From Paenibacillus agricola (lineage in GTDB: Bacteria; Bacillota; Bacilli; Paenibacillales; NBRC-103111), in assembly GCF_011440305.1 (NCBI RefSeq), contig NZ_JAAOIW010000003.1, positions 186,001-250,000 of the forward strand: a DNA stretch of 64,000 bases, given 5' to 3'. Position numbers and translations under genes: made by a program. This document shows positions 52,474-61,928 of the stretch, one piece after another. Within the stretch, counting starts at the first letter, position 1; each line of letters opens with the position of its first letter. The notes beneath the pieces are model-generated. The model saw only the letters and a program-made list of their open reading frames with translations. It did no database searches and was not told the DNA's origin.

Positions 52474-54351
52474 TTACACCATGATTTTGCAAATGTTGTT
52501 AGTGAATTCCACCGGATCCTGCAGCGGTAGCCCTTCAATTAACAGCGCTTGATTGTAGAGAAGCGTCGTATACAGATTTAGCTTATCCTTGTCATGTTCG
52601 AAGGAATCCTTCAAGGATTGGAACACGGTATGGTTCACATTAATTTCCAATACCTTATCTGCTTTGACATCTTGGTTATTCGGCATGGATTTCAGGATCT
52701 TTTCCATCTCAATCGTAACTTCGCCATCGGAAGAGAAGCATACGGGATGGGTTCTTAGCCGTTTTGACGCTTTAACATGCTTGACTTGGCCTGTTAACAG
52801 CGATCCCATATAAGCAAAAAGCTCCTTATTATTGCTGTCGTCCTCAACATCCTTCTCGGTTTCTTCGGCTTCGATTCCCAAGTCACCGCTTGATACGGAT
52901 TTGAATTCCTTCTCCTTATAGCTCATGATCATCTTGATCGCAAACTCATCAATGTCATCAGTGAAGTACAGAATTTCATAGCCTTTATCGGCAACCATCT
53001 CTGTTTGCGGAAGCTTGTCGATTCTTTCATTCGTCTCCCCAGAGGCGTAATAAATATATTTTTGGTCTTCCGGCATTCTTGATACATATTCCTCTAAGGT
53101 TACCAGCTTCTTCTCTTTGGACGAATAGAACAACAGTAAGTCCTGCAAGGTGTCTTTATGGCTGCCATAGTCGTTATATACACCATATTTGAGCTGGCGT
53201 CCAAAGGATTTATAAAAGACCTCATACTTCTCTCTTTCATCCTTCAGCAAGCTTTGCAATTGACCTTTGATTTTACTTTGGATGTTTTTGGCGATAAGCT
53301 TCAATTGGCGGTCATGCTGTAGCATTTCGCGCGAAATATTCAGCGATAAATCCTCGGAATCGACCATCCCTTTCACAAAGCTGAAAAAGTCAGGAAGCAG
53401 GTCGCCGCATTTATCCATAATCAGGACGCCATTGGCATAAAGCTCCAATCCCTTTTCATACTCCTTGGAATAAAAGTCGAACGGGATGCTCTCCGGAATG
53501 AACAGGATCGAGTGGTAATTCACTGCGCCTTCAACACTAATATGAATATGTTTAATCGGCTTGTCAAAGCCATAATGTTTGTCATTATAAAACTTCTCGT
53601 AATCTTCAGCAGTTAGCTCTTTTTTATTCTTTTTCCAGATCGGAACCATGCTATTGACAACTTGCTCGTCCTGATAATCTTCGAATTCATCCTCACTGCC
53701 TTCTTTAAGGCGCTTGCCGGTCGTTTCCATTTTAATTGGATATTTGATGAAATCAGAATACTTGCGGATAATCGCCTTTAACCGGTAATCGTCCAAATAC
53801 TCGCCGTAGCTGTCATCCTCTGTATCCTCTTTAATGGAAAGGATAACCTCGGTTCCGACCGAATCCTTCTCACAAGGCTCAATCGTATATCCATCTGCTC
53901 CCGTGGATTCCCACTTGTAAGCTTCGTTGCTGCCTAAAGCTTTACTAATCACCGTAACAACGTCCGCCACCATAAAGGCCGAATAAAACCCAACACCAAA
54001 TTGACCAATAATATCATGCCCGTCTTTGGAGGCATTGTCTTTTTTGAAAGCCAATGAACCGCTTTTCGCGATTGTGCCCAGATTGTTCTCAAGATCCTCT
54101 TTGGTCATACCAATACCCGTATCGGTAAGTGTCAGTGTTCTGCCCTGCTTATCGGCAACCACTTTAATATAATAGCTGTCTTGGTCAAATACGACGCTTT
54201 CATCCGTCAATGCTTTGTAATAAAGCTTGTCGATAGCATCACTGGAGTTGGACAGCAGCTCTCTTAAGAATATTTCTTTTTGCGTATAAATAGAGTTAAT
54301 CATCATTTCTAATAACCTTTTGGATTCTGCTTTAAATTCTTGCTTTTCCAC
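52474..54351 (-). CDS. htpG: Molecular chaperone HtpG (Hsp90)
   Basis: Cytosolic ATP-dependent chaperone of 625 residues, the normal length. Seen: [15 protein letters not shown] near residue 30, the GHKL ATP-binding blocks [13 protein letters not shown] near 73 and [15 protein letters not shown] near 115, the middle domain [14 protein letters not shown] near 338 and the C-terminal dimerisation domain. It starts at GTG 54351 after GGGGAG. It appears to be a single gene with its own terminator. No CIRCE-type element was seen in the 32 bp before it. Confidence 0.95.
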   Translation of the reverse strand: MEKQEFKAESKRLLEMMINSIYTQKEIFLRELLSNSSDAIDKLYYKALTDESVVFDQDSYYIKVVADKQGRTLTLTDTGIGMTKEDLENNLGTIAKSGSLAFKKDNASKDGHDIIGQFGVGFYSAFMVADVVTVISKALGSNEAYKWESTGADGYTIEPCEKDSVGTEVILSIKEDTEDDSYGEYLDDYRLKAIIRKYSDFIKYPIKMETTGKRLKEGSEDEFEDYQDEQVVNSMVPIWKKNKKELTAEDYEKFYNDKHYGFDKPIKHIHISVEGAVNYHSILFIPESIPFDFYSKEYEKGLELYANGVLIMDKCGDLLPDFFSFVKGMVDSEDLSLNISREMLQHDRQLKLIAKNIQSKIKGQLQSLLKDEREKYEVFYKSFGRQLKYGVYNDYGSHKDTLQDLLLFYSSKEKKLVTLEEYVSRMPEDQKYIYYASGETNERIDKLPQTEMVADKGYEILYFTDDIDEFAIKMIMSYKEKEFKSVSSGDLGIEAEETEKDVEDDSNNKELFAYMGSLLTGQVKHVKASKRLRTHPVCFSSDGEVTIEMEKILKSMPNNQDVKADKVLEINVNHTVFQSLKDSFEHDKDKLNLYTTLLYNQALLIEGLPLQDPVEFTNNICKIMV

Positions 54352-54383
54352 TGATAACTCCCCTTTTCATAGGTAATATCTAT

Positions 54384-55379
54384 TTACATAGGGATTAGTC
54401 CATCCTCCAAGAGTGATAAAAACGAATCCACTACTTCGGAATCAAAATGCTGCCCTTTTTGCTCCTCGAGATATTGAACTGTACTTTCGATGCTCCATTT
54501 TTCCTTATAAGGCCGTTTGGCAGTTAGTGCATCAAACACATCGACAACGCTTACTATTCGTGCTTCCAATGGAATATCTACTCCGTGTAATTGATGCGGG
54601 TAACCCGTGCCATTCCACTTCTCATGATGATAAAGAATAATATTTTTAGCCATGCTGAGCTCGCTCTTAAACAATTCATCATCTAATTCTGCATAGATCT
54701 TATTGATAATATCCACGCCGATTAATGTGTGCATCTCAATAATTATCCGTTCATAGTCCGCTAGTGGCCCTGGCTTGTACAGGATTCCTTCGGGAATTGC
54801 TGATTTCCCAATATCATGCAAGATGCTGGAGTTGGCAATATGGGAGATGTCTTCAACCGATAAGCTTAATTGGTATCTCTCATTGTGTCGAATCACCAAT
54901 AACTGTGTTAACTGCTGCACTCTTAACAAATGTGTTTCAATACTTGGATCACGTATTTCACAAGAAATAGCTAGTACTTTCAACAGTGATCCTTGAATCT
55001 TTCCAATCCGGTCTTCATTTAAGTAAGAACCGCGCTCTAACTGCTCGAGTTCCCTGAATACTCCAACATAGTATGTAATTCCTTCAACAACAAACGGGGT
55101 AATAGTAATGGATGAGTGCCATAAATCATGGTTCTTTTTGCGATTCGTAAATACACCCGACCAAGAAGAACCAGCGTTCATTGCTTCTCGCATATGTAAG
55201 TAAGTTTCCTTCGGGGTATACGGGGTACGAAGGATACCTGCTTTTTTTCCAATGATTTGATCTGAAGAATACCCGGTTGTTATCTCGTAGGACTCATTCA
55301 CAGCAAGAATCCTATGCTCCACATCAGTGATGATAACAGCATCTGCTAAAGCCAAAAAAATCTGTAGGTTGTTAATCAT
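54384..55379 (-). CDS. PAS-HD-GYP signalling protein (probable cyclic-di-GMP phosphodiesterase)
   Basis: A 331-residue soluble protein. Residues 1-120: PAS domain with ADAVIITDVEHRILAVNESY and the conserved GYSSDQIIGK. Residues 140-331: HD-GYP domain with HLLRVQQLT, NSSILHDIGKSAIPE (HD), then IEMHTLIG and YHHEKWNGTGYP, where GTGYP stands for the GYP motif. This set degrades cyclic-di-GMP in known enzymes. It lies upstream of htpG with 32 bp between and divergent from the methyl-accepting gene. Confidence 0.85.
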   Translation of the reverse strand: MINNLQIFLALADAVIITDVEHRILAVNESYEITTGYSSDQIIGKKAGILRTPYTPKETYLHMREAMNAGSSWSGVFTNRKKNHDLWHSSITITPFVVEGITYYVGVFRELEQLERGSYLNEDRIGKIQGSLLKVLAISCEIRDPSIETHLLRVQQLTQLLVIRHNERYQLSLSVEDISHIANSSILHDIGKSAIPEGILYKPGPLADYERIIIEMHTLIGVDIINKIYAELDDELFKSELSMAKNIILYHHEKWNGTGYPHQLHGVDIPLEARIVSVVDVFDALTAKRPYKEKWSIESTVQYLEEQKGQHFDSEVVDSFLSLLEDGLIPM

Positions 55380-55567
55380 TTTATCTCTCTCTCGTTGTCC
55401 ACTAGAATGCTAATTAATGAACCTACTTACCAATTTCATAATATTTAGTAAACACATACTGCATAATTATCACATATTCCCTTCTTTTTTTCAAGCTAAC
55501 AAAGAAAAGCATGACCAAATATGGTATTGTATATACTATTACATATTTTTTGATTGGAGGCCATCAA

Positions 55568-57088
55568 GTGATTCAACACAAAAACAAATTAATGCTTTGG
55601 ATCTCGCTTGCAATTAACATTTTAAGCCTCATCATTCATCTTATCCATAGGGAGTACCAGCTCATACCCGGCATGAGGGACATGTCCATGAATGATGGGC
55701 ACAGCAGTATAGAAGTTTCCTCCTTAGCTCTGAATGTGATTTTTGTGATCCCTATTATTTTTCTCATAATCGCTGTCTATCTATTTATGAAGAAAAAAGA
55801 TCATCTTTTTATCCCACATCTTCTGATGTTATCATTAACCTTTTCTAGTATGTCCATTATAGCAGGAAGCGGAGGCTCGGTAGAGTTTCACTTTTCGATC
55901 TTTATGGTTATCGCCATTTTGGCTTATTATGCGAACATTAACCTCATCTTGATTTCAACCGTATTGTTCGCTATTCAACATGCTGCCGGTTACTTGGTTA
56001 TTCCTGAATATGTATTTGGAGCTAGCTTTTATTCATTGACCATGGTGCTAATCCATGCTATTTTCTTAATCCTTACCTCTCTGGTAACATCGATGCAAAT
56101 CCATTCTAAAGCTAAAATTACAAAAGCATTAGAAGAAGAAAAAGGTAAACAACAATCCGACTTGTTAGATGTACTTAGCAGCGTCAAAAATCTTTCCCAT
56201 GAGCTGGATAAAACCTCAGTGGTCGTCTCTGGAAAGTCAGAAGAAAATATGCGTACTAATAAAGAAATGATGCTTTCCTTCCAAGAAGTATCCAAAGGTC
56301 TTGATGTGCAAAGCCAATCTGTTAATAGTATCGAAACCAATTTGCAAGCCATCAACAAAAAAATTCAACAAACTTCCCGTTCTTCTACAGAAATAACGGA
56401 ACGCGCTTCGGATACCGAACACATCTTAATGAAAAGCGTGGCGCATATCCGCTCATTGTTCGAACAAATTGTGCTGGTCTCATCCACCATTGAAACCGCC
56501 ATGAGGACGATCACAAGCTTAAATACTGCTACTAACCAAGTAGAAATGATTCTTGCCTCGATCAAGGCGATTACAAGCCAAACTAATATTTTATCATTAA
56601 ATGCCGGGATCGAAGCTGCACGCGCTGGTGAGCAAGGCAAGGGGTTTTCGATTGTAGCCAGTGAAATTCGCAAGCTAGCTGACCAGAGCAACATAGCTAC
56701 TGAAGCAATCAGTAACATTCTGACCACGATTCGTGAGGAGAGCGCATCATCATTCGCACAAATTGAGCTAGGCAAGCAAGCCTCTGCCCTTTCTTTAGCG
56801 AGAGCCAATGAGACGATTTCCGGATTTGATTCTGTCGATAATGCTATTAAACAAATGATTCAATCGATGAATCAATTCAATGCTTCCATTATCGAGATCG
56901 AGACCGGATCTGAAGGTATTTCATTAGAAGTCAACCATATATTATCTATCATTCAACAAAGCGTACCTTCTGTCGAACAATTATTTACTATTAGTGAAAC
57001 GCAGTTGGAGGCTTCCAAACAAGTGGATCAGGAAATCGCCCAGCTCAAGCAAATCTCGCATTCCATATATAAACAATTTACCTCTTAA
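55568..57088 (+). CDS. Methyl-accepting chemotaxis-type transducer
   Basis: A 506-residue membrane transducer with about six hydrophobic segments in the first 185 residues in place of a periplasmic sensor, then a long coiled-coil signalling domain with the tip [20 protein letters not shown] and [12 protein letters not shown] near residue 350. The membrane sensor resembles multi-helix MCPs of bacilli. I use GTG 55568, 7 bp after GGAGG; the in-frame ATG at 55511 adds an unusual extension. No HAMP domain is evident. Confidence 0.88.
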   Translation: MIQHKNKLMLWISLAINILSLIIHLIHREYQLIPGMRDMSMNDGHSSIEVSSLALNVIFVIPIIFLIIAVYLFMKKKDHLFIPHLLMLSLTFSSMSIIAGSGGSVEFHFSIFMVIAILAYYANINLILISTVLFAIQHAAGYLVIPEYVFGASFYSLTMVLIHAIFLILTSLVTSMQIHSKAKITKALEEEKGKQQSDLLDVLSSVKNLSHELDKTSVVVSGKSEENMRTNKEMMLSFQEVSKGLDVQSQSVNSIETNLQAINKKIQQTSRSSTEITERASDTEHILMKSVAHIRSLFEQIVLVSSTIETAMRTITSLNTATNQVEMILASIKAITSQTNILSLNAGIEAARAGEQGKGFSIVASEIRKLADQSNIATEAISNILTTIREESASSFAQIELGKQASALSLARANETISGFDSVDNAIKQMIQSMNQFNASIIEIETGSEGISLEVNHILSIIQQSVPSVEQLFTISETQLEASKQVDQEIAQLKQISHSIYKQFTS

Positions 57089-57101
57089 AAGGAGCAACAT
57101 A

Positions 57102-57133
57102 AAGAACCGTTCGATGGTCATCGGACGGTTCTT
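57102..57133 (+). terminator. Terminator after the methyl-accepting gene
   Basis: AAGAACCGTTCGAT pairs with ATCGGACGGTTCTT around GGTC, followed by TTGTTAT. Energetically strong stem, modest T run. Confidence 0.75.
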
Positions 57134-57188
57134 GTTATACAAACCCATACGTTTGTACGCTCCCGAAGGAATTGGGTATGGGGTCCTT

Positions 57189-58265
57189 TTAAGCCCAAGG
57201 CTGCCGTTCTGTTGTCACAGTCTCCCCAGTTGTAATTGCCTGCTTGATCATAAGACCAAGGTAATGATCCTGCGAGGCTTCCGGCAGCCCATAGGAGCTG
57301 GCTGCGCCTGCTGCATATTCACCCATTTTGCTCAAGCAAACGGCAATCGCGATTTCATCATCATTCAAGCGGGCACCTAGAAATGGATTGTGGTATAACC
57401 ATTGGTCCCCGACCATAATCCCCTGAAGGAAGTAACCTTCCAGATTGTTGTTTTCCCCTTTGTTGATCCTTTTAAAATCGAGATGCTGCGGAGTGGCATA
57501 ATCCGCTAGCACGTTCACACGCTGGTCAACGATCTCTCCACGATCTCCCCTGACCGTTACCGTGCTCGAACGTACCCATGACCTGTACTGCTCATTAGAA
57601 AAATCATATACGCCAAGCTTCCCTTCCTCGAACTCCAGCCAGGCCATGCTGCGCTGCGCAGTTATAACCGTCTCCTCGGTAGGCGGCCCACTTCGTGTGG
57701 GCCCGCCGATTAAGGGAGATTCAAAGCTCATCGCCCGCACACGCACAGAGCCATAGCCGATGCCAAGCAATCTACGCATGAGGTTGATTCCATGGTAATC
57801 ATGCGCGGTGGATACATAAGCATCCGAAATCGTGCCAAGCCTTCCCGATTGGATGAAGGCCAGCCTTGCCGCATGCAGCGGCTGATGGTGGTATTGCTCC
57901 GCTATTTGGATGCGGGCACCACGCAGGGTGAGCTCATGCAGCTTCAGCAAGCCTTCCAAATCCGAGGCAGGCGGGGTTTCCGTCAAAGCAGGAATCCCCC
58001 GCTCTGCAAGCTCGAACAAGAAATCGGGCGCAACAGTCCGCGCCACCGATACGACCATAAAGTCCTGCTGCTCCTTCTCCAGCAGCGCCTCCAAGGTGCG
58101 GTAGGTCCTCACCTTCCATTGCTGCTCAATCGCTTGTCCCTTCGCTTCATCTCTGACAACCAAACCGGATATTTGAAATTGCCCCGGCAGCTCTTGGGCA
58201 ATCCTCAGAAAAGCCTGCGTCCGAAAGCCGCCGCCAATGATGCCAAACCTGGCCATTTGTCCCAT
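57189..58265 (-). CDS. Gfo/Idh/MocA-family oxidoreductase
   Basis: A 358-residue NAD(P)-dependent sugar oxidoreductase family member. Seen: Rossmann FGIIGGGFRTQAFL near residue 7, ALTETPPASDLEG near 94 (EKP-like position but TPP instead of KP, so the usual catalytic Lys is replaced), and EQYHHQPLHAARL near 120. Change of the EKP Lys suggests altered or lost catalysis. AAGGATG precedes the ATG; a second in-frame ATG lies at 58256. It stands alone. Confidence 0.8.
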   Translation of the reverse strand: MGQMARFGIIGGGFRTQAFLRIAQELPGQFQISGLVVRDEAKGQAIEQQWKVRTYRTLEALLEKEQQDFMVVSVARTVAPDFLFELAERGIPALTETPPASDLEGLLKLHELTLRGARIQIAEQYHHQPLHAARLAFIQSGRLGTISDAYVSTAHDYHGINLMRRLLGIGYGSVRVRAMSFESPLIGGPTRSGPPTEETVITAQRSMAWLEFEEGKLGVYDFSNEQYRSWVRSSTVTVRGDRGEIVDQRVNVLADYATPQHLDFKRINKGENNNLEGYFLQGIMVGDQWLYHNPFLGARLNDDEIAIAVCLSKMGEYAAGAASSYGLPEASQDHYLGLMIKQAITTGETVTTERQPWA

Positions 58266-58361
58266 ACGTGTAACACCATCCTTATTTATGCTAGCTCCCT
58301 AACCTACTGATTAGGGTCTCCATTTCCTAATAACTAGCATAGCCTGAGCACAAGAGCAGTG

Positions 58362-58739
58362 TCAACGCACAGAGCAGCGTTTATGCTCCTCAATAAGCAG
58401 CCGTGTTTCTGATGGATTAGCGATCTGAAAAACAACCTTGGCAAATTCATGGTCTATTAGCTCCAGCACGACTACATCCTTGTGATTTTCATAGGAAATA
58501 AAACACCAGCGATTCCTTATTAAAAAACGCCCTTCTTTAATATCAGCTATCGAAGTACCTACTCTAATATGAAATAAAGGCATTTTGAAATCCTCTATTG
58601 ATATATTGGCTATTTTTTCATAAGGTATTTCTACATTTCGCCTCAATGCACCAAGACTTGTCAGGCCTGATAGCTGCAGCACCATTTGATTATCCATAAA
58701 TTCAATTGATCTTGCCATATGGATCCCATCCTTTTCCAT
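58362..58739 (-). CDS. PH-like small protein at the end of the sigY operon
   Basis: A 125-residue soluble protein with beta-rich sequence (VLQLSGLTSLGALRRNVEIP; IANISIEDF; FHIRVGTSI; WCFISYENHKDVVVLEL), resembling bacterial PH-type domains. Its ATG overlaps the stop of the yxlD-like gene (TAATG), so it is coupled to the ECF operon. B. subtilis has YxlE here instead. The role may be a lipid- or anti-sigma-linked regulator; not established. Confidence 0.6.
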   Translation of the reverse strand: MEKDGIHMARSIEFMDNQMVLQLSGLTSLGALRRNVEIPYEKIANISIEDFKMPLFHIRVGTSIADIKEGRFLIRNRWCFISYENHKDVVVLELIDHEFAKVVFQIANPSETRLLIEEHKRCSVR

Positions 58740-58942
58740 TATTTGTTCCTAAAAATTTTGCGGGCAAACAATAAATATATCAACGTAGGAACAGGAAACT
58801 GGAACAGCCCCCAAATCCCCCAAAACCACGGGTACAGCCCACGCTTTCTTGCATCGCTAAACAGCCAAATACTTTGCGCTAGCAGTACAGCAGCCAGCAG
58901 GAACCATAACCACAGGGGCACATCGGCAGGCTCCATCCTCAT
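58739..58942 (-). CDS. yxlD: YxlD-like small membrane protein of the sigY operon
   Basis: A 67-residue protein with two hydrophobic helices (WLWFLLAAVLLAQSIWLF; a second from FWGIWGLF to LIYLLFA). In B. subtilis YxlC and YxlD together restrain SigY. Its ATG overlaps the TGA of the YxlC-like gene (ATGA). ATG 58936 is an alternative start. Assignment rests on size, topology and gene order. Confidence 0.65.
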   Translation of the reverse strand: MRMEPADVPLWLWFLLAAVLLAQSIWLFSDARKRGLYPWFWGIWGLFQFPVPTLIYLLFARKIFRNK

Positions 58943-59331
58943 GCTCCCACCTGCTTTCTCGGTAGCAGCACGATTACGATTGGAGCGATAATGAGCGATG
59001 CTAGCTGTACCAGCAAAAACAGGGAAGGCTCCTGCAAAGCTGCAGAAATAAATGCTGACAATAATCCAATTGCGACGAACACAAACATGAATAGCTCCCG
59101 CAGCAGCCGTTTACTTCTCTGGGCTTGCCTCAGTAGGATCTGCTGCTGAAACCATTCGCTGCTTGGTGTCATTATAGGAATGTGGCTATCGAGGCTGTCG
59201 AGCGCGTTGTGCAGCACTGAGACGGTTCGCTGATCGTCTTGACTAAGCTCCGCGGGCACATCTGACAAATGATTCCTATGAACTTTCAGCTGCTCATGGT
59301 CGCTATCGTTATGCTTCACCATGTTCACCAA
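58939..59331 (-). CDS. yxlC: YxlC-like anti-sigma-Y membrane protein
   Basis: A 130-residue protein: a charged N-terminal half (SQDDQRTVSVLHNALDSL; WFQQQILLRQ) facing the cytosol, then two membrane helices near 85-125. This is the layout of the SigY antagonist YxlC. It overlaps the sigma gene by 23 bp, usual for a sigma/anti-sigma pair. Confidence 0.75.
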   Translation of the reverse strand: MVNMVKHNDSDHEQLKVHRNHLSDVPAELSQDDQRTVSVLHNALDSLDSHIPIMTPSSEWFQQQILLRQAQRSKRLLRELFMFVFVAIGLLSAFISAALQEPSLFLLVQLASLIIAPIVIVLLPRKQVGA

Positions 59332-59848
59332 GCTCCTTTCGTAAATGGTTCAGCCCATTATGAATTCGTGATTTAATCGTGCCGGTTGGAACGCCCAGCA
59401 TATCGGCAATTTCCTCTTGGGAATAGCCATAGTAATGCTTTAGAATAATAGCCGCGCGCGCTTCATACGAAAGCTCATGCAGCGCGCTTAGCACATCATC
59501 CCACTCTCCACCCTGTTGTGCTAATTGCCATTGCAGGTGGCGGGTTGCTGTGATGTGCTCCTGCTCCTGCCAGCGCCTCTCCCGCGTTTGTTTCCTAAGC
59601 CCGTCGATATAAATTCGGTTGGCAATCGTAATAAGCCATGATGAGAATTTCGACTTCTCCTTATACAAATGCAGCTTTTCCATACCCCTCAATAAGGTTT
59701 CCTGCGTAAGATCTTCGGCAGCTTGCAGATTTAAAGTCGTCTTGATTAAATATTTCTTGAGAAATCCGTAATTTTGCTGAAATAGTATCGAGAGTGCTTG
59801 GTTATCACCCTTTTGAGCCAGTATGACCAGTTCCCGTTCATCCGTCAT
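59309..59848 (-). CDS. sigY: ECF RNA polymerase sigma factor, SigY type
   Basis: A 179-residue ECF sigma factor. Region 2: LFQQNYGFLKKYLIKTTLNL, AEDLTQETLLRGMEKL and KFSSWLITIANRIYIDGLRK. Region 4: ALHELSYEARAAIILKHYYG, then SQEEIADMLGVPTGTIKSRI. Followed directly by yxlC- and yxlD-like genes, the sigY operon order of B. subtilis. A TGAAC-CGT type site upstream suggests autoregulation. Confidence 0.85.
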   Translation of the reverse strand: MTDERELVILAQKGDNQALSILFQQNYGFLKKYLIKTTLNLQAAEDLTQETLLRGMEKLHLYKEKSKFSSWLITIANRIYIDGLRKQTRERRWQEQEHITATRHLQWQLAQQGGEWDDVLSALHELSYEARAAIILKHYYGYSQEEIADMLGVPTGTIKSRIHNGLNHLRKELGEHGEA

Positions 59849-59888
59849 CGCGAGCCCTTTCCCTTCCTTTTGGTTGAAGCAATAATAA

Positions 59889-59914
59889 TACGTTCAAGAC
59901 CTTTGAATAGTTCA
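59889..59914 (-). promoter_or_regulatory. Possible ECF (sigma-Y) autoregulatory promoter
   Basis: Minus strand TGAAC (59914-59910) and CGTA (59892-59889), 17 bp between, match the TGAAC / CGTC pattern of sigma-Y promoters as I recall it. It ends about 40 bp before the sigY start. Confidence 0.45.
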
Positions 59915-59921
59915 TTTACCC

Positions 59922-59966
59922 AAAAAAAGAAAAAAAGCTAGCAAGCTGAGTAGCCTGCAAGCTTAT
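59922..59966 (-). terminator. Terminator after the third ABC system's permease
   Basis: On the minus strand AAGCTTGCAGGCT pairs with AGCTTGCTAGCTT (one mismatch, one wobble) and is followed by TTTTTTT. It begins just after the MalG-type stop. Confidence 0.85.
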
Positions 59967-59973
59967 TTCTAGT

Positions 59974-60819
59974 TTACCCTTTTAATCCACTGGTGCTAAT
60001 TCCTTCGACGATAAACTTCTGGAAAATAAAGAATACGATTAGAATTGGCAACAGCGATACCGTTGACATTGCGAACATTCCACCCCAGTTGTTAAGGGAA
60101 TCGCCATCGAGGAATAGCTTCAAAGCAAGCGATACCGGATATAACGACGGTTTGTTCAAGTACAGCAGCGGGTTGATGAAATCATCCCATTTCCAATAGA
60201 AGGAGAAGATCGCGGAGGTCATCAGCGCCGGCACGATCAACGGAACAATGATACGAAAGAAAATTGTATATTTGTTACATCCATCCATTTTTGCTGCTTC
60301 ATCCATTTCCGGCGGAATCGTCCGGATAAATTGCATGATCAGAAAGATAAAGAACGGCATCCCGAAAAAGCTGGGTACGATAATCGGTTTAAATGATCCA
60401 AGCCATTCGAGCTTGGCGAACATGACATATTGTGGAATGACGGTTACGTCATGAGGAAGCATCATGGTGAACATCACACATGCGAACCAGAAGGAGCGGG
60501 CAACAAAAGAGATTCTGGCCAACGCGTAAGCCACTAAAGCAGAGGAAGCGACGGCTCCGATTGTAGATATAATTACGATAATGAATGAGTTTTTAAAAAA
60601 AGTTGTAAAGGTATTGCCGGCAAAGCCTTTCCAGCCCGATGTATAATTGACCCATTCAAAGCTGCTGGGGATTAAGCTGTAGGCGGTTGAGAATACTTCA
60701 CTGCTCGGCTTCAGGGAGCTAGCGGCCAGCCATATGATCGGGTAAAGCATGATCAAGGCCAAGCCACCTACGATCAGGTGATAAAGGAACGCTTTAAATT
60801 GTCTGCTGCTTGAAGTCAT
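59974..60819 (-). CDS. ABC sugar permease, MalG type, third system
   Basis: A 281-residue six-helix permease with the EAA loop [20 protein letters not shown] near residue 180. Start ATG 60819 follows AAGGGGG and lies 1 bp after the MalF-type stop; an upstream ATG at 60843 overlaps that gene. It belongs with the permease at 60821 and the binding protein at 61929; none of the three is close to clusters A and B. Confidence 0.9.
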   Translation of the reverse strand: MTSSSRQFKAFLYHLIVGGLALIMLYPIIWLAASSLKPSSEVFSTAYSLIPSSFEWVNYTSGWKGFAGNTFTTFFKNSFIIVIISTIGAVASSALVAYALARISFVARSFWFACVMFTMMLPHDVTVIPQYVMFAKLEWLGSFKPIIVPSFFGMPFFIFLIMQFIRTIPPEMDEAAKMDGCNKYTIFFRIIVPLIVPALMTSAIFSFYWKWDDFINPLLYLNKPSLYPVSLALKLFLDGDSLNNWGGMFAMSTVSLLPILIVFFIFQKFIVEGISTSGLKG

Positions 60820-60820
60820 C

Positions 60821-61720
60821 TTACTTGTCCCCCTTCGACTCATAGTGGACCCAATAAACGGAAGATTTGAATATCGCGAACGCCAATGCCCCGATTAGGA
60901 TCAACATCACCCATGCCATTGCAGAGGCATAGCCCATTTCGAAAAATACGAATGCTCTGCGGTACAAATAAAGTGAATATAATAAGGTGTTGTCCAGTGG
61001 ACCGCCCTCGCCTCTAGAAATGATGTAAGCCGGGGTAAAGGTCATAAACGCACCAATCGTTTGCATAATCAGGTTAAACAAGACAATCGGGCTAAGTAAC
61101 GGCAGCGTAATTTTGAAAAACTTGTACAACCCGTTCGCGCCATCCACACTAGCTGCTTCATAATAAGAAACCGGAATGTTCTTAAGACCGGCAAGAAAGA
61201 TCAGCATCGAGGAACCGAACTGCCAGACCGAAAGAGCGATCAACGTCCATAATGCAGTTCCCGGACTTCCGATCCATGAGGTGTCGGATTGAATGCCTAT
61301 CAGACCGAGCATCGAATTGACAAGCCCTTTGTCACCAAAAATTTGGATCCACATGATCGAAACCGCAACACTGCCGCCGATTAAGGAAGGCAAGTAATAT
61401 GCGGAGCGGTAAGCACCGATGCCGCTAATTGCCCGGTTAAGCAGCATAGCTACAATTAGGGCGAAGCCAAGGCGCAAAGGAACACTAGCAAATACATAAG
61501 TAAAAGTGACTTCCAATGATTTCCATATTTTTTCATCTTCCCACATCTTCTCATAATTACCAAGCCCGATCCATGTCGGGGATTCCATCAGGTTATATTC
61601 AGTGAAAGAATAATACAAGGAGGATATAATCGGGAATAAGGTAAATATGAGGAAACCGAGAATGAATGGAGCCGCAAATACGTATCCAACTATATTGTCT
61701 CTTTCCCACAGCTTTGTCAT
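60821..61720 (-). CDS. ABC sugar permease, MalF type, third system
   Basis: A 299-residue six-helix permease with [20 protein letters not shown] (EAA loop) and [19 protein letters not shown] 61720 lies 10 bp after AGGGG. It follows the binding-protein gene after a terminator hairpin. No ATPase gene is present in the unit, so a shared MsmK/MsmX-type ATPase encoded elsewhere would be needed. Confidence 0.9.
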   Translation of the reverse strand: MTKLWERDNIVGYVFAAPFILGFLIFTLFPIISSLYYSFTEYNLMESPTWIGLGNYEKMWEDEKIWKSLEVTFTYVFASVPLRLGFALIVAMLLNRAISGIGAYRSAYYLPSLIGGSVAVSIMWIQIFGDKGLVNSMLGLIGIQSDTSWIGSPGTALWTLIALSVWQFGSSMLIFLAGLKNIPVSYYEAASVDGANGLYKFFKITLPLLSPIVLFNLIMQTIGAFMTFTPAYIISRGEGGPLDNTLLYSLYLYRRAFVFFEMGYASAMAWVMLILIGALAFAIFKSSVYWVHYESKGDK

Positions 61721-61868
61721 GGACTTCAACCCCTATGCTATAGTATGCGTTTACAAGTCTTATCTTCTGTTCATATTATATAAAACGGTAAGGGACAGCG
61801 GAAGGTAAAAAACCGTCCACTTTGTTTAAAATACAGACTCTATAAGGGGATGAACTGCCTGCTGCCAG

Positions 61869-61920
61869 AAAAAAAAAGACCACAATTCGAGCCATAAAAG
61901 CTGCTCTTACTGTGGTCTTC
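61869..61920 (-). terminator. Terminator after the third binding-protein gene
   Basis: On the minus strand GAAGACCACA pairs with TGTGGTCTTT around a stem-rich loop (GAGC/GCTC), followed by TTTTTTT. It may reduce permease expression relative to the binding protein. Confidence 0.8.
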
Positions 61921-61928
61921 GTTGCTTA

